NCBI RefSeq assembly: GCF_040760005.1
Contig: NZ_CP099760.1
Location: 3,033,501-3,097,500 of the forward strand
Direction of reading: 5' to 3'
DNA length: 64,000 bases
Origin: Pseudomonas sp. stari2
GTDB taxonomy: Bacteria > Pseudomonadota > Gammaproteobacteria > Pseudomonadales > Pseudomonadaceae
Position 1 is the first letter of the stretch; each line of letters begins with the position of its first letter. A model generated the notes under the pieces. It made no database searches and had not been told where the DNA came from. It saw nothing but the letters and a program-made list of their open reading frames with translations. The translations under genes were made by a program, and so were the position numbers. This document shows positions 46,016 through 53,390 of this stretch, one piece after another.

Positions 46016-46880
46016 CGACGTTCTCCAAAGCGATCGCCAGCGGGATGATCACGAAAAAGGTCGAGCCGATGCCCGGTGCGCTGTCCATGCCGACTTCGCC
46101 ACCCAGCAGCGCCGCAAAGCGCTTGCACAGGGACAACCCGAGCCCGGTGCCGCGCAGGCGTTTTTGCAGCGGTGAATCGACCTGTGAAAAGTCTTCGAAC
46201 AGGGCGCCGTGCAACTCCGGGGCAATGCCGATGCCGGTGTCGCTAACTGCGAAACGCACCTTGTCCTGACCTTCAAGCCGTGCCGAAACCCGGACTTCGC
46301 CACGAGTGGTGAATTTCAGCGAGTTGGAGATGAAGTTGCGCAGGATCTGCGCCAGCTTCTTGTCATCGGTGTACAGGCGCGGCAGGCCCACCGGCTCTTC
46401 GAAAATCAGGTCCACGGCTGTAGCGTCGACAATCGGCCGGAACATCCCGCGCAACGCCGCGAACAGGTCGAACATGTCGAACCATGCCGGGGAAATGGTG
46501 ATGCGCCCGGCCTCGATCTTCGCCAGATCGAGCAGGTCATCGACCATGTCGCTGAGTTCGCGGGCGGCGCTGCTGACGAACGCAACCTGCTTGTGCTGTT
46601 CGGGACTGAGCGGGCCGTCGAGTTCATCGGCCAGCAGGCTGTTGATGCTCAGGATTGAACCCAGCGGCGTACGGAATTCGTGGCTCATGTACGACAGGAA
46701 GCGGCTTTTCAGGTCCGACGCCTGGCGCAATTGCTCGGCCTGGATGTCGAGTTCGGCGTACAGGGCCAGTACGCCCTGATTGGTTTCGTCGAGTTCTTCG
46801 CGCAGCGCGGCGGTTTCGCTCTGCAATTGGGCGATCAGCGCTGATTGCTCGGCACTGTTCAAGGTCGGGGACTCAGCCAT
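46005..46880 (-). CDS. Soluble histidine kinase of the stressosome operon
   Basis: 291 residues. An N-terminal coiled coil (about 10-60) leads into HisKA with His67 in FLSYMSHEFRTPLGS, then HATPase with KLAQILRNFISNSLKFT (N box), SDTGIGI (G1) and GTGLGLSLCKRF (G2). No membrane or separate sensor domain, so it probably receives its input through protein partners. GGAGG precedes the ATG at 46880, which overlaps the phosphatase gene. Such kinases occur downstream of RsbRST modules in several proteobacteria. Confidence 0.88.
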   Translation of the reverse strand: MAESPTLNSAEQSALIAQLQSETAALREELDETNQGVLALYAELDIQAEQLRQASDLKSRFLSYMSHEFRTPLGSILSINSLLADELDGPLSPEQHKQVAFVSSAARELSDMVDDLLDLAKIEAGRITISPAWFDMFDLFAALRGMFRPIVDATAVDLIFEEPVGLPRLYTDDKKLAQILRNFISNSLKFTTRGEVRVSARLEGQDKVRFAVSDTGIGIAPELHGALFEDFSQVDSPLQKRLRGTGLGLSLCKRFAALLGGEVGMDSAPGIGSTFFVIIPLAIALENVDET

Positions 46881-47889
46881 GGGCGGCCTCCAGGGCAACG
46901 ACCAGCACCGTTACATCGTCACGCCCGCGACTGAAGTCGCGGTGCAGGATGCTGGCTATCACGGCGGGATGGCGGTGCACCAGGCCGGGGTAGTCTTGTA
47001 GGTTCCAACGGGACTGCAAGCCGTCGCTGTACATGATCAATAGATGTCCATTCACGTGAGCATAGTCAAAGGGCTGGGCTTTTCGGTATTGGCCGCCGAC
47101 GATCCCCGGGTGCGAGGCCAGTCCGCGGGACTTGTCGGCGGTCACCAGACTGGCGCTGATGTTGCCGACACCGGCAAAGGTCAGGCTGTCGCGCGCGCCA
47201 TGGAACTGCGCAAATGCGACGGCACCACCACGGGTGCCGATCATTTCCCGGTGCAGGTCTTCCATCAACTGCACCGGGGCGGCGAACGGGGTCAGGGCAA
47301 AGGCTTTTTCTCCGGCCCGTCCAGCCCGTTCCGCATCTTCGCCGTGGCCTAGACCATCGACGATCAGTGCGCTGAAGTCTTGCCCGTTGAACGCCAGATG
47401 CCAGACATCACCGCACGCGGGATCGTTGTGCAGTGAATGCTGACTGACTCCGAAGCGCATGTCGGGCAGGCTGTCATAGCGCGAGTAGAGGCGTGCCAGC
47501 AACACGGCGCCCCGAGCGTCGGAGTAGACGTCGAAGACTTCAGCCTGTCGGGATATTGTGCCGAGGCCGATACCGTGGGTGCCTCCCGTGGAAAAACCGT
47601 CGGTCAGACAGTCCTGCAGATCGAAGCCATTGGCCCTGTCGACCGCCAGCATCTCGATGCCGGACCCGCCAGCTCGGGGCAGGGCACGCAGGTGCAGTTC
47701 GCCGCGCCCGGCGTGCTTGAGCACATTGCTGGCGAGTTCCGTGGCCACCAGCGCTACGCGTCCGGCGTCGTGCTCGTCGAAGCCGTGCTGCTCGGCAAGT
47801 TTCTGCGCGATGCGCCGGGCGTGACCGATCTGACTGTTCTCTTCGATCAACAACACCTGGGTCAGTGACCCGCTGATATTCATGTCCAT
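46873..47889 (-). CDS. Fusion of RsbW/T-like ATPase and SpoIIE/RsbX-type PP2C phosphatase
   Basis: 338 residues. N-terminal GHKL ATPase (about 20-135) with intact N box ATELASNVLKHAG and GIGLG. C-terminal SpoIIE-type PP2C domain (about 145-335) with CGDVW, VDGLGHGEDA, FAGVGNIS, MYSDGL and GRDDVTVLVV, covering the acidic metal sites. In stressosome systems RsbX dephosphorylates RsbS and RsbR; the fused ATPase is a variation seen in non-Bacillus modules. Overlaps both the RsbT-like gene and the histidine kinase gene. Confidence 0.85.
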   Translation of the reverse strand: MDMNISGSLTQVLLIEENSQIGHARRIAQKLAEQHGFDEHDAGRVALVATELASNVLKHAGRGELHLRALPRAGGSGIEMLAVDRANGFDLQDCLTDGFSTGGTHGIGLGTISRQAEVFDVYSDARGAVLLARLYSRYDSLPDMRFGVSQHSLHNDPACGDVWHLAFNGQDFSALIVDGLGHGEDAERAGRAGEKAFALTPFAAPVQLMEDLHREMIGTRGGAVAFAQFHGARDSLTFAGVGNISASLVTADKSRGLASHPGIVGGQYRKAQPFDYAHVNGHLLIMYSDGLQSRWNLQDYPGLVHRHPAVIASILHRDFSRGRDDVTVLVVALEAAHG

Positions 47890-48284
47890 CGTGTGATCGT
47901 TATGCGCGTGCCTTGGCCAGGCGCGGTGTCCAGCTCGAACTCGTCCACCAGCCGCTTGGCACCGGTCAGGCCCAGGCCCAGACCGCTGCCGGAAGTCCAG
48001 CCATCGGTCATCGCCAGTTTGATGTCGGCAATGCCCGGGCCTTCATCGCGGAAGGTCAGGCGCAGACCGACCTTGTGGTTGTCGTCGAGGATCTGCCAGT
48101 CCATGTCGCCACCCCCGCCATACACCATGGTGTATGGCGCCAGCTCGCTGACGGCGGTCACCAGTTTGGTCAGGTCGATCAGGCGCATGCCACATTCGGT
48201 GGCCAGTTTGCGCGCCAGTTGCCGGGCGAGCACCACGTCTTGTTCGATGTTGATCGGTTGCGTACCGCTGCTGCGCACCGTCAT
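47880..48284 (-). CDS. rsbT: RsbT-like serine/threonine kinase with degenerate N box
   Basis: 134 residues. The RsbT fold is clear: DVVLARQLARKLATECG, TKLVTAVSELA, VYGGGG, FRDEGPGIADIKLAMTDGWTSGSGLGLGLTGAKRLVDEF. The family N box ELARN reads ELAPY here (Pro50, Tyr51), so the Arg and the Mg-ATP-coordinating Asn are missing, and the altered codons lie inside a perfect 24-bp palindrome (48116-48139). The kinase may be inactive, or the sequence locally wrong. Overlaps rsbS by four bases and the phosphatase gene by ten. Confidence 0.85.
   Translation of the reverse strand: MTVRSSGTQPINIEQDVVLARQLARKLATECGMRLIDLTKLVTAVSELAPYTMVYGGGGDMDWQILDDNHKVGLRLTFRDEGPGIADIKLAMTDGWTSGSGLGLGLTGAKRLVDEFELDTAPGQGTRITITRWT
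48116..48139. repeat. Perfect 24-bp palindrome inside the rsbT-like gene
   Basis: The core ACACCATGGTGT is flanked by CGCCAT on the left and ATGGCG on the right, so all 24 bases are self-complementary with no loop. It lies exactly over the codons of the ATP-binding N box of the kinase. Confidence 0.95.
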
Positions 48285-48643
48285 TGCTGGCGTACCCGTT
48301 CCTGAAGCAGTTTCATGCCGCGCTCGACGTTCAACGCGGTGCTGACGCCGGGCAGGTTGAGGCCGAGTTCGACAAGCGTGATCGCCACCGCCGGCTGCAT
48401 GCCGACCAGCATGGTTTCGGCGTCCATGATTTTCGAAAGGCCAGAGATCGTGCCGATCATCCGGCCGATGAACGAATCGACCATGTCCAGTGCCGAGATA
48501 TCGATCAACACCCCGCGCGCCGAAGTTTTGCTGATGCGCTCGGACAGATCGTCCTGCAGGGTGAGGGCGAGTTGGTCATGCATGTCGACCTGGATGGTCA
48601 CCAGCAGGAAGTCGCCCATTTGGAGAATCGGGATACGTTCCAT
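48281..48643 (-). CDS. rsbS: RsbS-like STAS-domain protein
   Basis: 120 residues, single STAS domain. The conserved phosphorylation site of RsbS, Ser57 in LDMVDSFIGRMIG, is present, as is VGMQPAVAITLVELGL. Forms the stressosome core with RsbR and releases RsbT on phosphorylation (known from Bacillus). Starts three bases after the rsbR stop and overlaps rsbT. Confidence 0.9.
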   Translation of the reverse strand: MERIPILQMGDFLLVTIQVDMHDQLALTLQDDLSERISKTSARGVLIDISALDMVDSFIGRMIGTISGLSKIMDAETMLVGMQPAVAITLVELGLNLPGVSTALNVERGMKLLQERVRQQ

Positions 48644-48646
48644 CGC

Positions 48647-49498
48647 TTAAACCGTCTTGGCGAGAGTGATGCCCAGGCGGGTCAGGGCCAGTTTCAACGC
48701 ATCGGCCAGGTTGGCCTTGGTCACCACGCCTTGCAGGTCGAGGCCAAGGTGCACGATGGTCTGGGCAATCTGCGGACGCACGCCGCTGATGATGCAATCG
48801 GCGCCCATCAGGCGGATCGCGGTGACGGTCTTGAGCAGGTGCTGGGCGACGAGAGTATCGACGGTCGGCACGCCGGTAATGTCGATGATGGCTATTTCCG
48901 AGCCGGTGTCGACGATGCGTTGCAGTAGCGATTCCATCACGACCTGGGTGCGTTGCGAATCGAGGGTGCCGATCATCGGCAGCGCGAGGACGCCGTCCCA
49001 GAGTTTGACCACCGGTGTGGACAGCTCCAGCAGTTCTTCCTGCTGACGCTTGATCACCGCTTCACGGGACTTCTGGAAGGTGCGGATGGTGTGCATGCCG
49101 AAGGCATCGAGCAGTTCGGAGATTTCCCAGAGCTGTTCGGCGAGCAGGGCGGGTTGATCCTGGTAATGGTTTTGCAACAAGGCAAACAGCGGGCGTTTGA
49201 GCGAGAAAATGAAACTGGCGGTTTGTTGCGAGTCCTGACCAAGCAGGGCGCGGCTGTAGGAGAGCTTTTCGAGGAACTGGCGGGTAGCCTCCCAACCCGG
49301 TGCGGCAATGTTGGTACCGCTGTCGTTTTCCAGCCCCGTGACCACCAGTTGCAGGAATTCGCTGGTCTGTTGCTGCACGTCGTGGTCTTTGAGGTTGCGG
49401 GTGGCACCGCTGTCGACCAGCCCTCGAGTCCATTCATCCAGCAGTTGTGCCTGTTTGTTTTTCATCGCACCAAGTGTGCTGTTCTGCAGTGCTGCCAT
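48647..49498 (-). CDS. rsbR: RsbR-like stressosome sensor/scaffold
   Basis: 283 residues. A helical N-terminal half (about 1-150) of the RsbRD N-terminal type, a linker, and a C-terminal STAS domain. Both threonines phosphorylated in Bacillus RsbR have counterparts: Thr161 in LLELSTPVVKLWDG and Thr215 in ITGVPTVDTLVAQH. The ATG at 49498 is preceded by CAGG/GGAG; the longer upstream frame is not conserved in character. First gene of a six-gene overlapping operon reaching 44072. Confidence 0.88.
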   Translation of the reverse strand: MAALQNSTLGAMKNKQAQLLDEWTRGLVDSGATRNLKDHDVQQQTSEFLQLVVTGLENDSGTNIAAPGWEATRQFLEKLSYSRALLGQDSQQTASFIFSLKRPLFALLQNHYQDQPALLAEQLWEISELLDAFGMHTIRTFQKSREAVIKRQQEELLELSTPVVKLWDGVLALPMIGTLDSQRTQVVMESLLQRIVDTGSEIAIIDITGVPTVDTLVAQHLLKTVTAIRLMGADCIISGVRPQIAQTIVHLGLDLQGVVTKANLADALKLALTRLGITLAKTV

Positions 49499-49696
49499 GT
49501 GCCTGTTGCTCCGTCGCGAATGAGGGGCCGGTTTGCAGGAAAACGACCGGCGCGAAATGAATGACATTTGCCGTATGAAATAGTTGTTCGTTCCTGCGCG
49601 GATATTTTTGACCTTCCGCAAGGAGCGTTCCGGTAACTCTAGTCGGCATGGGTGGCGGCGGAGGTTTTTTGGCGGGTTTCGGGGGGGGCAGAAATG

Positions 49697-49728
49697 AAAG
49701 GGCCGCATCCTCTGGATGCGGCCCTTTT
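49697..49728. terminator. Terminator hairpin downstream of the DUF4142 gene
   Basis: AAAGGGCCGCATCC-TCT-GGATGCGGCCCTTTT gives a stem of 14 bp. It lies 14 bases past the stop of the minus-strand DUF4142 gene and has A/T runs on both sides. Confidence 0.85.
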
Positions 49729-49741
49729 GCGCGGTTGGCGT

Positions 49742-50263
49742 TTATTTGCTTGGGTGTTTGGCTTGCAGTTCCTTGGCGGCGGCCAGGTGTTTTTCCAGGC
49801 CGGGCAGCATTTTCTGGGCAAAACCCTTGAGTTCTGTGGCGCCCTTGACCTGGTCGTCGGTCACGGTGCTCGCCTGTTTCTCGAACAGTTTGATGGCTTC
49901 TTCGTGAGCTTTGACCTGATTGTTGGCGTAGGCGGCATCGAAGGACTCATCGCGCATGTCGAGGATCTTTTCCTTGGCTTGTTTGACCAGCGTCGTGGAG
50001 TCCGGGACCTTGATGTCGTGGGCCTGGGCGATTGTGGCCAATTCATCGTTGGCCTTGCCATGGTCGGTGATCATCATGTTGGCGAAGGCCTTGATGTCGG
50101 CCGATTGGCTTTTCTCGAGCGCCAGGCGACTGGTTTCGATTTCAGCGATGCTGCCGGCAGCCGCGTTATCGACGAAGTCATTGTCGGTGGCGGCAAAGGC
50201 CGAGCCCATGCCGGTGCTCAAAACCACGGCCAGAAAAAGATGACGCAGATTGAATCCGTCCAT
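49742..50263 (-). CDS. DUF4142 periplasmic protein
   Basis: 173 residues. Signal peptide (LFLAVVLSTGMGSAFA), then DNDFVDNAAAGSIAEIETSRLALEKSQSADIKAFANMMITDHGKANDEL, the DUF4142 ferritin-like four-helix pattern. Members are periplasmic proteins often induced by stress; function unknown. The family's role is not defined by this context. Confidence 0.9.
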   Translation of the reverse strand: MDGFNLRHLFLAVVLSTGMGSAFAATDNDFVDNAAAGSIAEIETSRLALEKSQSADIKAFANMMITDHGKANDELATIAQAHDIKVPDSTTLVKQAKEKILDMRDESFDAAYANNQVKAHEEAIKLFEKQASTVTDDQVKGATELKGFAQKMLPGLEKHLAAAKELQAKHPSK

Positions 50264-50467
50264 TGGTGTTTCTCCACACAGGTATTTTGGGGGGTACTCA
50301 ATGGAGATGCGCCGGCGGGCGAAGGTTTTATTGCATTTGCGAAAGGGCGACGAACGGGCACCGCTGGTCTGACAGGTGGTCGACAGAACCGGTCAACCGA
50401 GGCCATTCTGATAACTGGCCAGCGCAATCGGTCGCGTTGGCTGCCGATCAACTGACGGAGGTGTTCC

Positions 50468-50710
50468 ATGCCGGTGACTCATGATCTGTTACAGGACTTG
50501 AAACTTACAAAGGAAGAGATCCAGCAACGACGCACCGCGGATCCACATCTGGATGCACTGATCAACAAGTATTCTCAGGCGGACGCCGAAGTCGTCAAGG
50601 CCGAGACCGCGACCTCGGATGCGCCCAGCGATGACACGTTGAAGAAACTCAAAGAGAAACGTTTGCAGGTCAAAGACAAGATCGTCGAGCAGTTGCAGGC
50701 GCGAACCTGA
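50468..50710 (+). CDS. DUF465 (YdcH-family) protein
   Basis: 80 residues, mostly helical and charged: HDLLQDLKLTKEEIQQRRTADPHLDALINKYSQADAEVVKAE and LKKLKEKRLQVKDKIVEQL. This is the short coiled-coil DUF465 family. GGAGG precedes the ATG. Function unknown; probably its own transcription unit. Confidence 0.88.
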   Translation: MPVTHDLLQDLKLTKEEIQQRRTADPHLDALINKYSQADAEVVKAETATSDAPSDDTLKKLKEKRLQVKDKIVEQLQART

Positions 50711-50765
50711 CCGTCAGTCGCGCCATTGATCTTCGATGGTGCACGACTGGAACGACAGCCACGAC

Positions 50766-50815
50766 GGCACCTCGAATGTACAGAGTCTTCACTTAGCGAC
50801 TCTTTGCGAGGTGCC
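50766..50815 (+). promoter_or_regulatory. Leader hairpin covering the SD of the 55-residue gene
   Basis: Outer stem GGCACCTCG (50766-50774) pairs perfectly with CGAGGTGCC (50807-50815); an inner stem AGAGTC (50782-50787) pairs with GACTCT (50798-50803). The 3' outer arm contains the GAGG ribosome binding site and ends two bases before the ATG, so the SD would be hidden in the folded mRNA. Confidence 0.7.
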
Positions 50816-50817
50816 TT

Positions 50818-50985
50818 ATGAATCCCAAATTCCCCAGTGAGGAGCAGGGTACATTCGACCCGGTTCCCACGCATCCCGAGCCCAACAGTCCGGCGCATAC
50901 CGTCCGCCATCCTGAGGAGGAACGCAAGATTGCGGATGTGCCGGAAGATGAGGACCCGGAAAAATTTGATCGATCCAACAACTGA
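50818..50985 (+). CDS. Small acidic hypothetical protein (55 residues)
   Basis: ATG with GAGG six bases upstream; the frame runs to TGA at 50983. The protein (MNPKFPSEEQGTFDPVPTHP... EEERKIADVPEDEDPEKFD) is rich in Pro, Glu and Asp, lacks hydrophobic segments and looks disordered. I do not recognise a function. Support comes from the SD spacing, reading-frame codon use and a leader hairpin ending exactly before the start. Confidence 0.65.
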   Translation: MNPKFPSEEQGTFDPVPTHPEPNSPAHTVRHPEEERKIADVPEDEDPEKFDRSNN

Positions 50986-50990
50986 CCGTC

Positions 50991-51033
50991 CGCCATCGCT
51001 GGCTCGTCGGCCCGCCGCATCGCAGCGATGGCG
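50991..51033. repeat. Inverted repeat between convergent genes
   Basis: CGCCATCGCTG and CAGCGATGGCG (11 bp each) flank a 21-base spacer downstream of the 55-residue gene and of the convergent beta-propeller gene. The arms resemble REP arms; without a T run it may be a weak terminator. Confidence 0.6.
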
Positions 51034-51062
51034 CCCGCTGATTCAATACGAATTTCAGGCCT

Positions 51063-52139
51063 TCATTTCAAGGCTGCATCCAGCGGCATCCGCACCATGT
51101 GCGTGGCCTTCAGTGAACCGAAATACAACCAGTCGCCATACTCGCGCGCCGTGGTGATCGGCGAGTAATTGCCGGCGCTGGCATCCTGCAGATTGGCAAT
51201 CACCTTGCCGTCCAGATCCAGTCCCAGCACAAACCCGCGTTTTTCCAGCGGTTTGGGCAGGACGGTCATCGCCCGCACGAGCATCTTGCGCACGAACGGA
51301 TGCCCGGCGGTGCGATCCAGCAGCGGATTGCGCGGCGTGTACAGCGCCACCCAGAAACGATCCCGACCATTGAACGCGAGGTTGTCGGGCAGGCCGGGCA
51401 GGTTGTCGATGAACAGGTCATGGGTGCCGGCCTTCGGCCCGGTCAGCCAGTAGCGGCTGATGCGGTAGGCACCGGTTTCGTTGACCAGCACATAGGCGTC
51501 ATCCGGGCCGAGGGTCACGCCGTTGGCGAACTCAAGCTTGTCGAGCAGGACGCTGGTCTTGCCGGTCTGGAAGTCATAGCGCAGCAGACGCCCGTCACCG
51601 CCGTGCTCGATGATCGCTTCGCCGTCATGGCCGTAACCCCAGCGACTGGAGGCATCGCTGAAGTAGGCGTAATGCCCGGACTTGTCGATGGCCACGTCAT
51701 CGGTAAAACCGAACTTCAGGCCATTGGCTTCGGTGGTCAGCGCGGTCAGTCGGCCCTGAGCATCGAGGGACAGCAAACCCTTGACCCCGTCGGCGATCAC
51801 CAGCAAGCCATTCGGATGCCGCGCCAGTCCCAACGGCCGGCCGCCGGTATCGGCCAGCACTTTGCGTTGCTGACCGTCGAGGCTGGTACGGATCAGGCGC
51901 CCATCGTGCAGCCCGGTAATCAATGCGCCGTCCTCCAGCAGCAGGGCTTCCGGGCCTTCAATGTCGCTGGGGCCGACCTGTGCTGCGCTTTTCAGACGCT
52001 GATTTTCGGCATAGATGCCTTCGGTCAGCGACGGTGCCGGTTGCGGTGTCCACGCCACCGGTTCGACCTTGGTCGGCATCAGCAGCAGAAAGGCCAGAAT
52101 CACGACGATCAGCAGCAAAATCAAATGGCGCAATTTCAC
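51063..52139 (-). CDS. Membrane-anchored SMP-30/strictosidine synthase-like beta-propeller protein
   Basis: 358 residues. An N-terminal membrane anchor (LRHLILLLIVVILAFLLLMP) is followed by a six-bladed propeller with typical blades IEGPEALLLEDGALITGLHDGRLI, RPLGLARHPNGLLVIAD, FTDDVAIDKSGHYAYFSDAS and LEFANGVTLGPDDAYVLVNET. The family hydrolyses lactones or acts on unknown esters. Overlaps the upstream desaturase-like gene by four bases, suggesting the two act on the same lipid-like compound (inference). Confidence 0.85.
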   Translation of the reverse strand: MKLRHLILLLIVVILAFLLLMPTKVEPVAWTPQPAPSLTEGIYAENQRLKSAAQVGPSDIEGPEALLLEDGALITGLHDGRLIRTSLDGQQRKVLADTGGRPLGLARHPNGLLVIADGVKGLLSLDAQGRLTALTTEANGLKFGFTDDVAIDKSGHYAYFSDASSRWGYGHDGEAIIEHGGDGRLLRYDFQTGKTSVLLDKLEFANGVTLGPDDAYVLVNETGAYRISRYWLTGPKAGTHDLFIDNLPGLPDNLAFNGRDRFWVALYTPRNPLLDRTAGHPFVRKMLVRAMTVLPKPLEKRGFVLGLDLDGKVIANLQDASAGNYSPITTAREYGDWLYFGSLKATHMVRMPLDAALK

Positions 52140-53290
52140 ACGTGAGCTCCCGCGAGCGCCAGATGCCGGGTCGCCCTGTCGCGCAGGGCCAGCATCGAGG
52201 CCGCCGATTCACGTTCGATGCGGCGCTTGAGCAGCAACTGATTGGCGATGCGCATGCCCAGACTTTCGAAGCGGTAATCAAGAGTGCGCACGAAGGCCGT
52301 TCCTTCCCCTGCGGCCGAGCATTCGTAAGTCAAATGCAACGACAGCCCATGATCGCCCTGGGCCCGGGCACACCAGCGCCGACCCGGCAGGTATTCGGTG
52401 ACTTCCCAGCTCAAATGCCCCTCGCGGCCACCGGCATGAATGTCTTCCTCGAAACGCGCACCGGCATGCAACGGGCCGGCAGGGCCGTCGATTTTCAGCG
52501 AAGACGGATGCCATTCCGGCCAGCGGCTGACGGTGGCGGCGTAGGCGAGCACGGCAATCGGCTCGCCGGCGATGTCGATCGGATGCTGCATGCGGGTCAT
52601 GGACGTTCTCGAATCGGTCAGAGGGGCGGGTTCCGGTTCCCAGTAGAGGGTGCCGAACAGGTAATCCATCAACGGCAGGACAATGTTGAAATTGCGCTCC
52701 TGCATGCGCTCGCGCCGATGATGCAACTCGTGCAGGCGGCGCATGTGGCGGATCCACGGCAGGCGGCTCAGCGGGTTTTGCGCCGGCAAGTGCTCGCAGG
52801 CGTGAAACACTTCATAGGCCAGGTAACCCAGCACCATGCTGCCGCCGAACAGTCCGGCGACGTTGGCGTTGACCTGTGAGAAAAGCCACCACAGGGGCAG
52901 GGTGATCACCAGTGTGTGCACCACGATCAGCCACGCCGGAAACAGGATCACCCGCCAGTCGCGGGCGCTGTCCCAAGTCATGTGGCCGGGGGTGAAGAAG
53001 CTGTGATGGTCGCCGGCATGGCGGGCGTAAAACATCTTGGCGAAGGCTTTCTTGTGATGCCCGAGGTGGCGGTGTACCACGTACACGCCGAAGTTGAAGA
53101 ACAGCAGGGTCAGCGGCACGGCCAGCCATTCCAGTGGACGCACCTGATGCGCGCTGCTCCAGAACGCGCCGATCGCCAGCACGCCGAACAGCAGCACGAA
53201 GACGCCGTGCAGCCACGGGTTGTACAGAGGATGAATCGCCGCGCGATAGCGGCTGCGAAAAGCCTCGGTGGTCTGCCTCACTGCGGTCAC
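52136..53290 (-). CDS. Fatty acid hydroxylase/sterol desaturase fused to an SRPBCC domain
   Basis: 384 residues. Residues 20-225 are a membrane di-iron hydroxylase with several hydrophobic helices and the His boxes HRHLGHH (73-79), HAGDHH (91-96) and HELHH (187-191). From about Met231 the chain resembles a polyketide cyclase/SRPBCC domain (MTRMQHPIDIAGEPIAVLAYAATVSRWPEWHP, then ARFEEDIHAGGREGHLSWEVTEY). The GTG start at 53290 is preceded by an AAnAAnAA motif. Membrane lipid or sterol-like hydroxylation with a fused lipid-binding domain is likely (inference). Confidence 0.8.
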   Translation of the reverse strand: MTAVRQTTEAFRSRYRAAIHPLYNPWLHGVFVLLFGVLAIGAFWSSAHQVRPLEWLAVPLTLLFFNFGVYVVHRHLGHHKKAFAKMFYARHAGDHHSFFTPGHMTWDSARDWRVILFPAWLIVVHTLVITLPLWWLFSQVNANVAGLFGGSMVLGYLAYEVFHACEHLPAQNPLSRLPWIRHMRRLHELHHRRERMQERNFNIVLPLMDYLFGTLYWEPEPAPLTDSRTSMTRMQHPIDIAGEPIAVLAYAATVSRWPEWHPSSLKIDGPAGPLHAGARFEEDIHAGGREGHLSWEVTEYLPGRRWCARAQGDHGLSLHLTYECSAAGEGTAFVRTLDYRFESLGMRIANQLLLKRRIERESAASMLALRDRATRHLALAGAHV

Positions 53291-53299
53291 CTGCGGAGA

Positions 53300-53307
53300 T
53301 TGTTGTT
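53300..53307 (-). promoter_or_regulatory. Crc/Hfq-type CA motif before the desaturase-like gene
   Basis: AACAACAA on the minus strand lies about ten bases before the GTG start at 53290, a position where Hfq/Crc could block ribosome binding. Confidence 0.45.
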
Positions 53308-53390
53308 ATCCCGGCAGATTAGCCGATCCCGCCGTTTGTGCAGGGTCTACCTTGAGGTCACAACTGCCATGCTCCGGTGCATAGCGGTCG

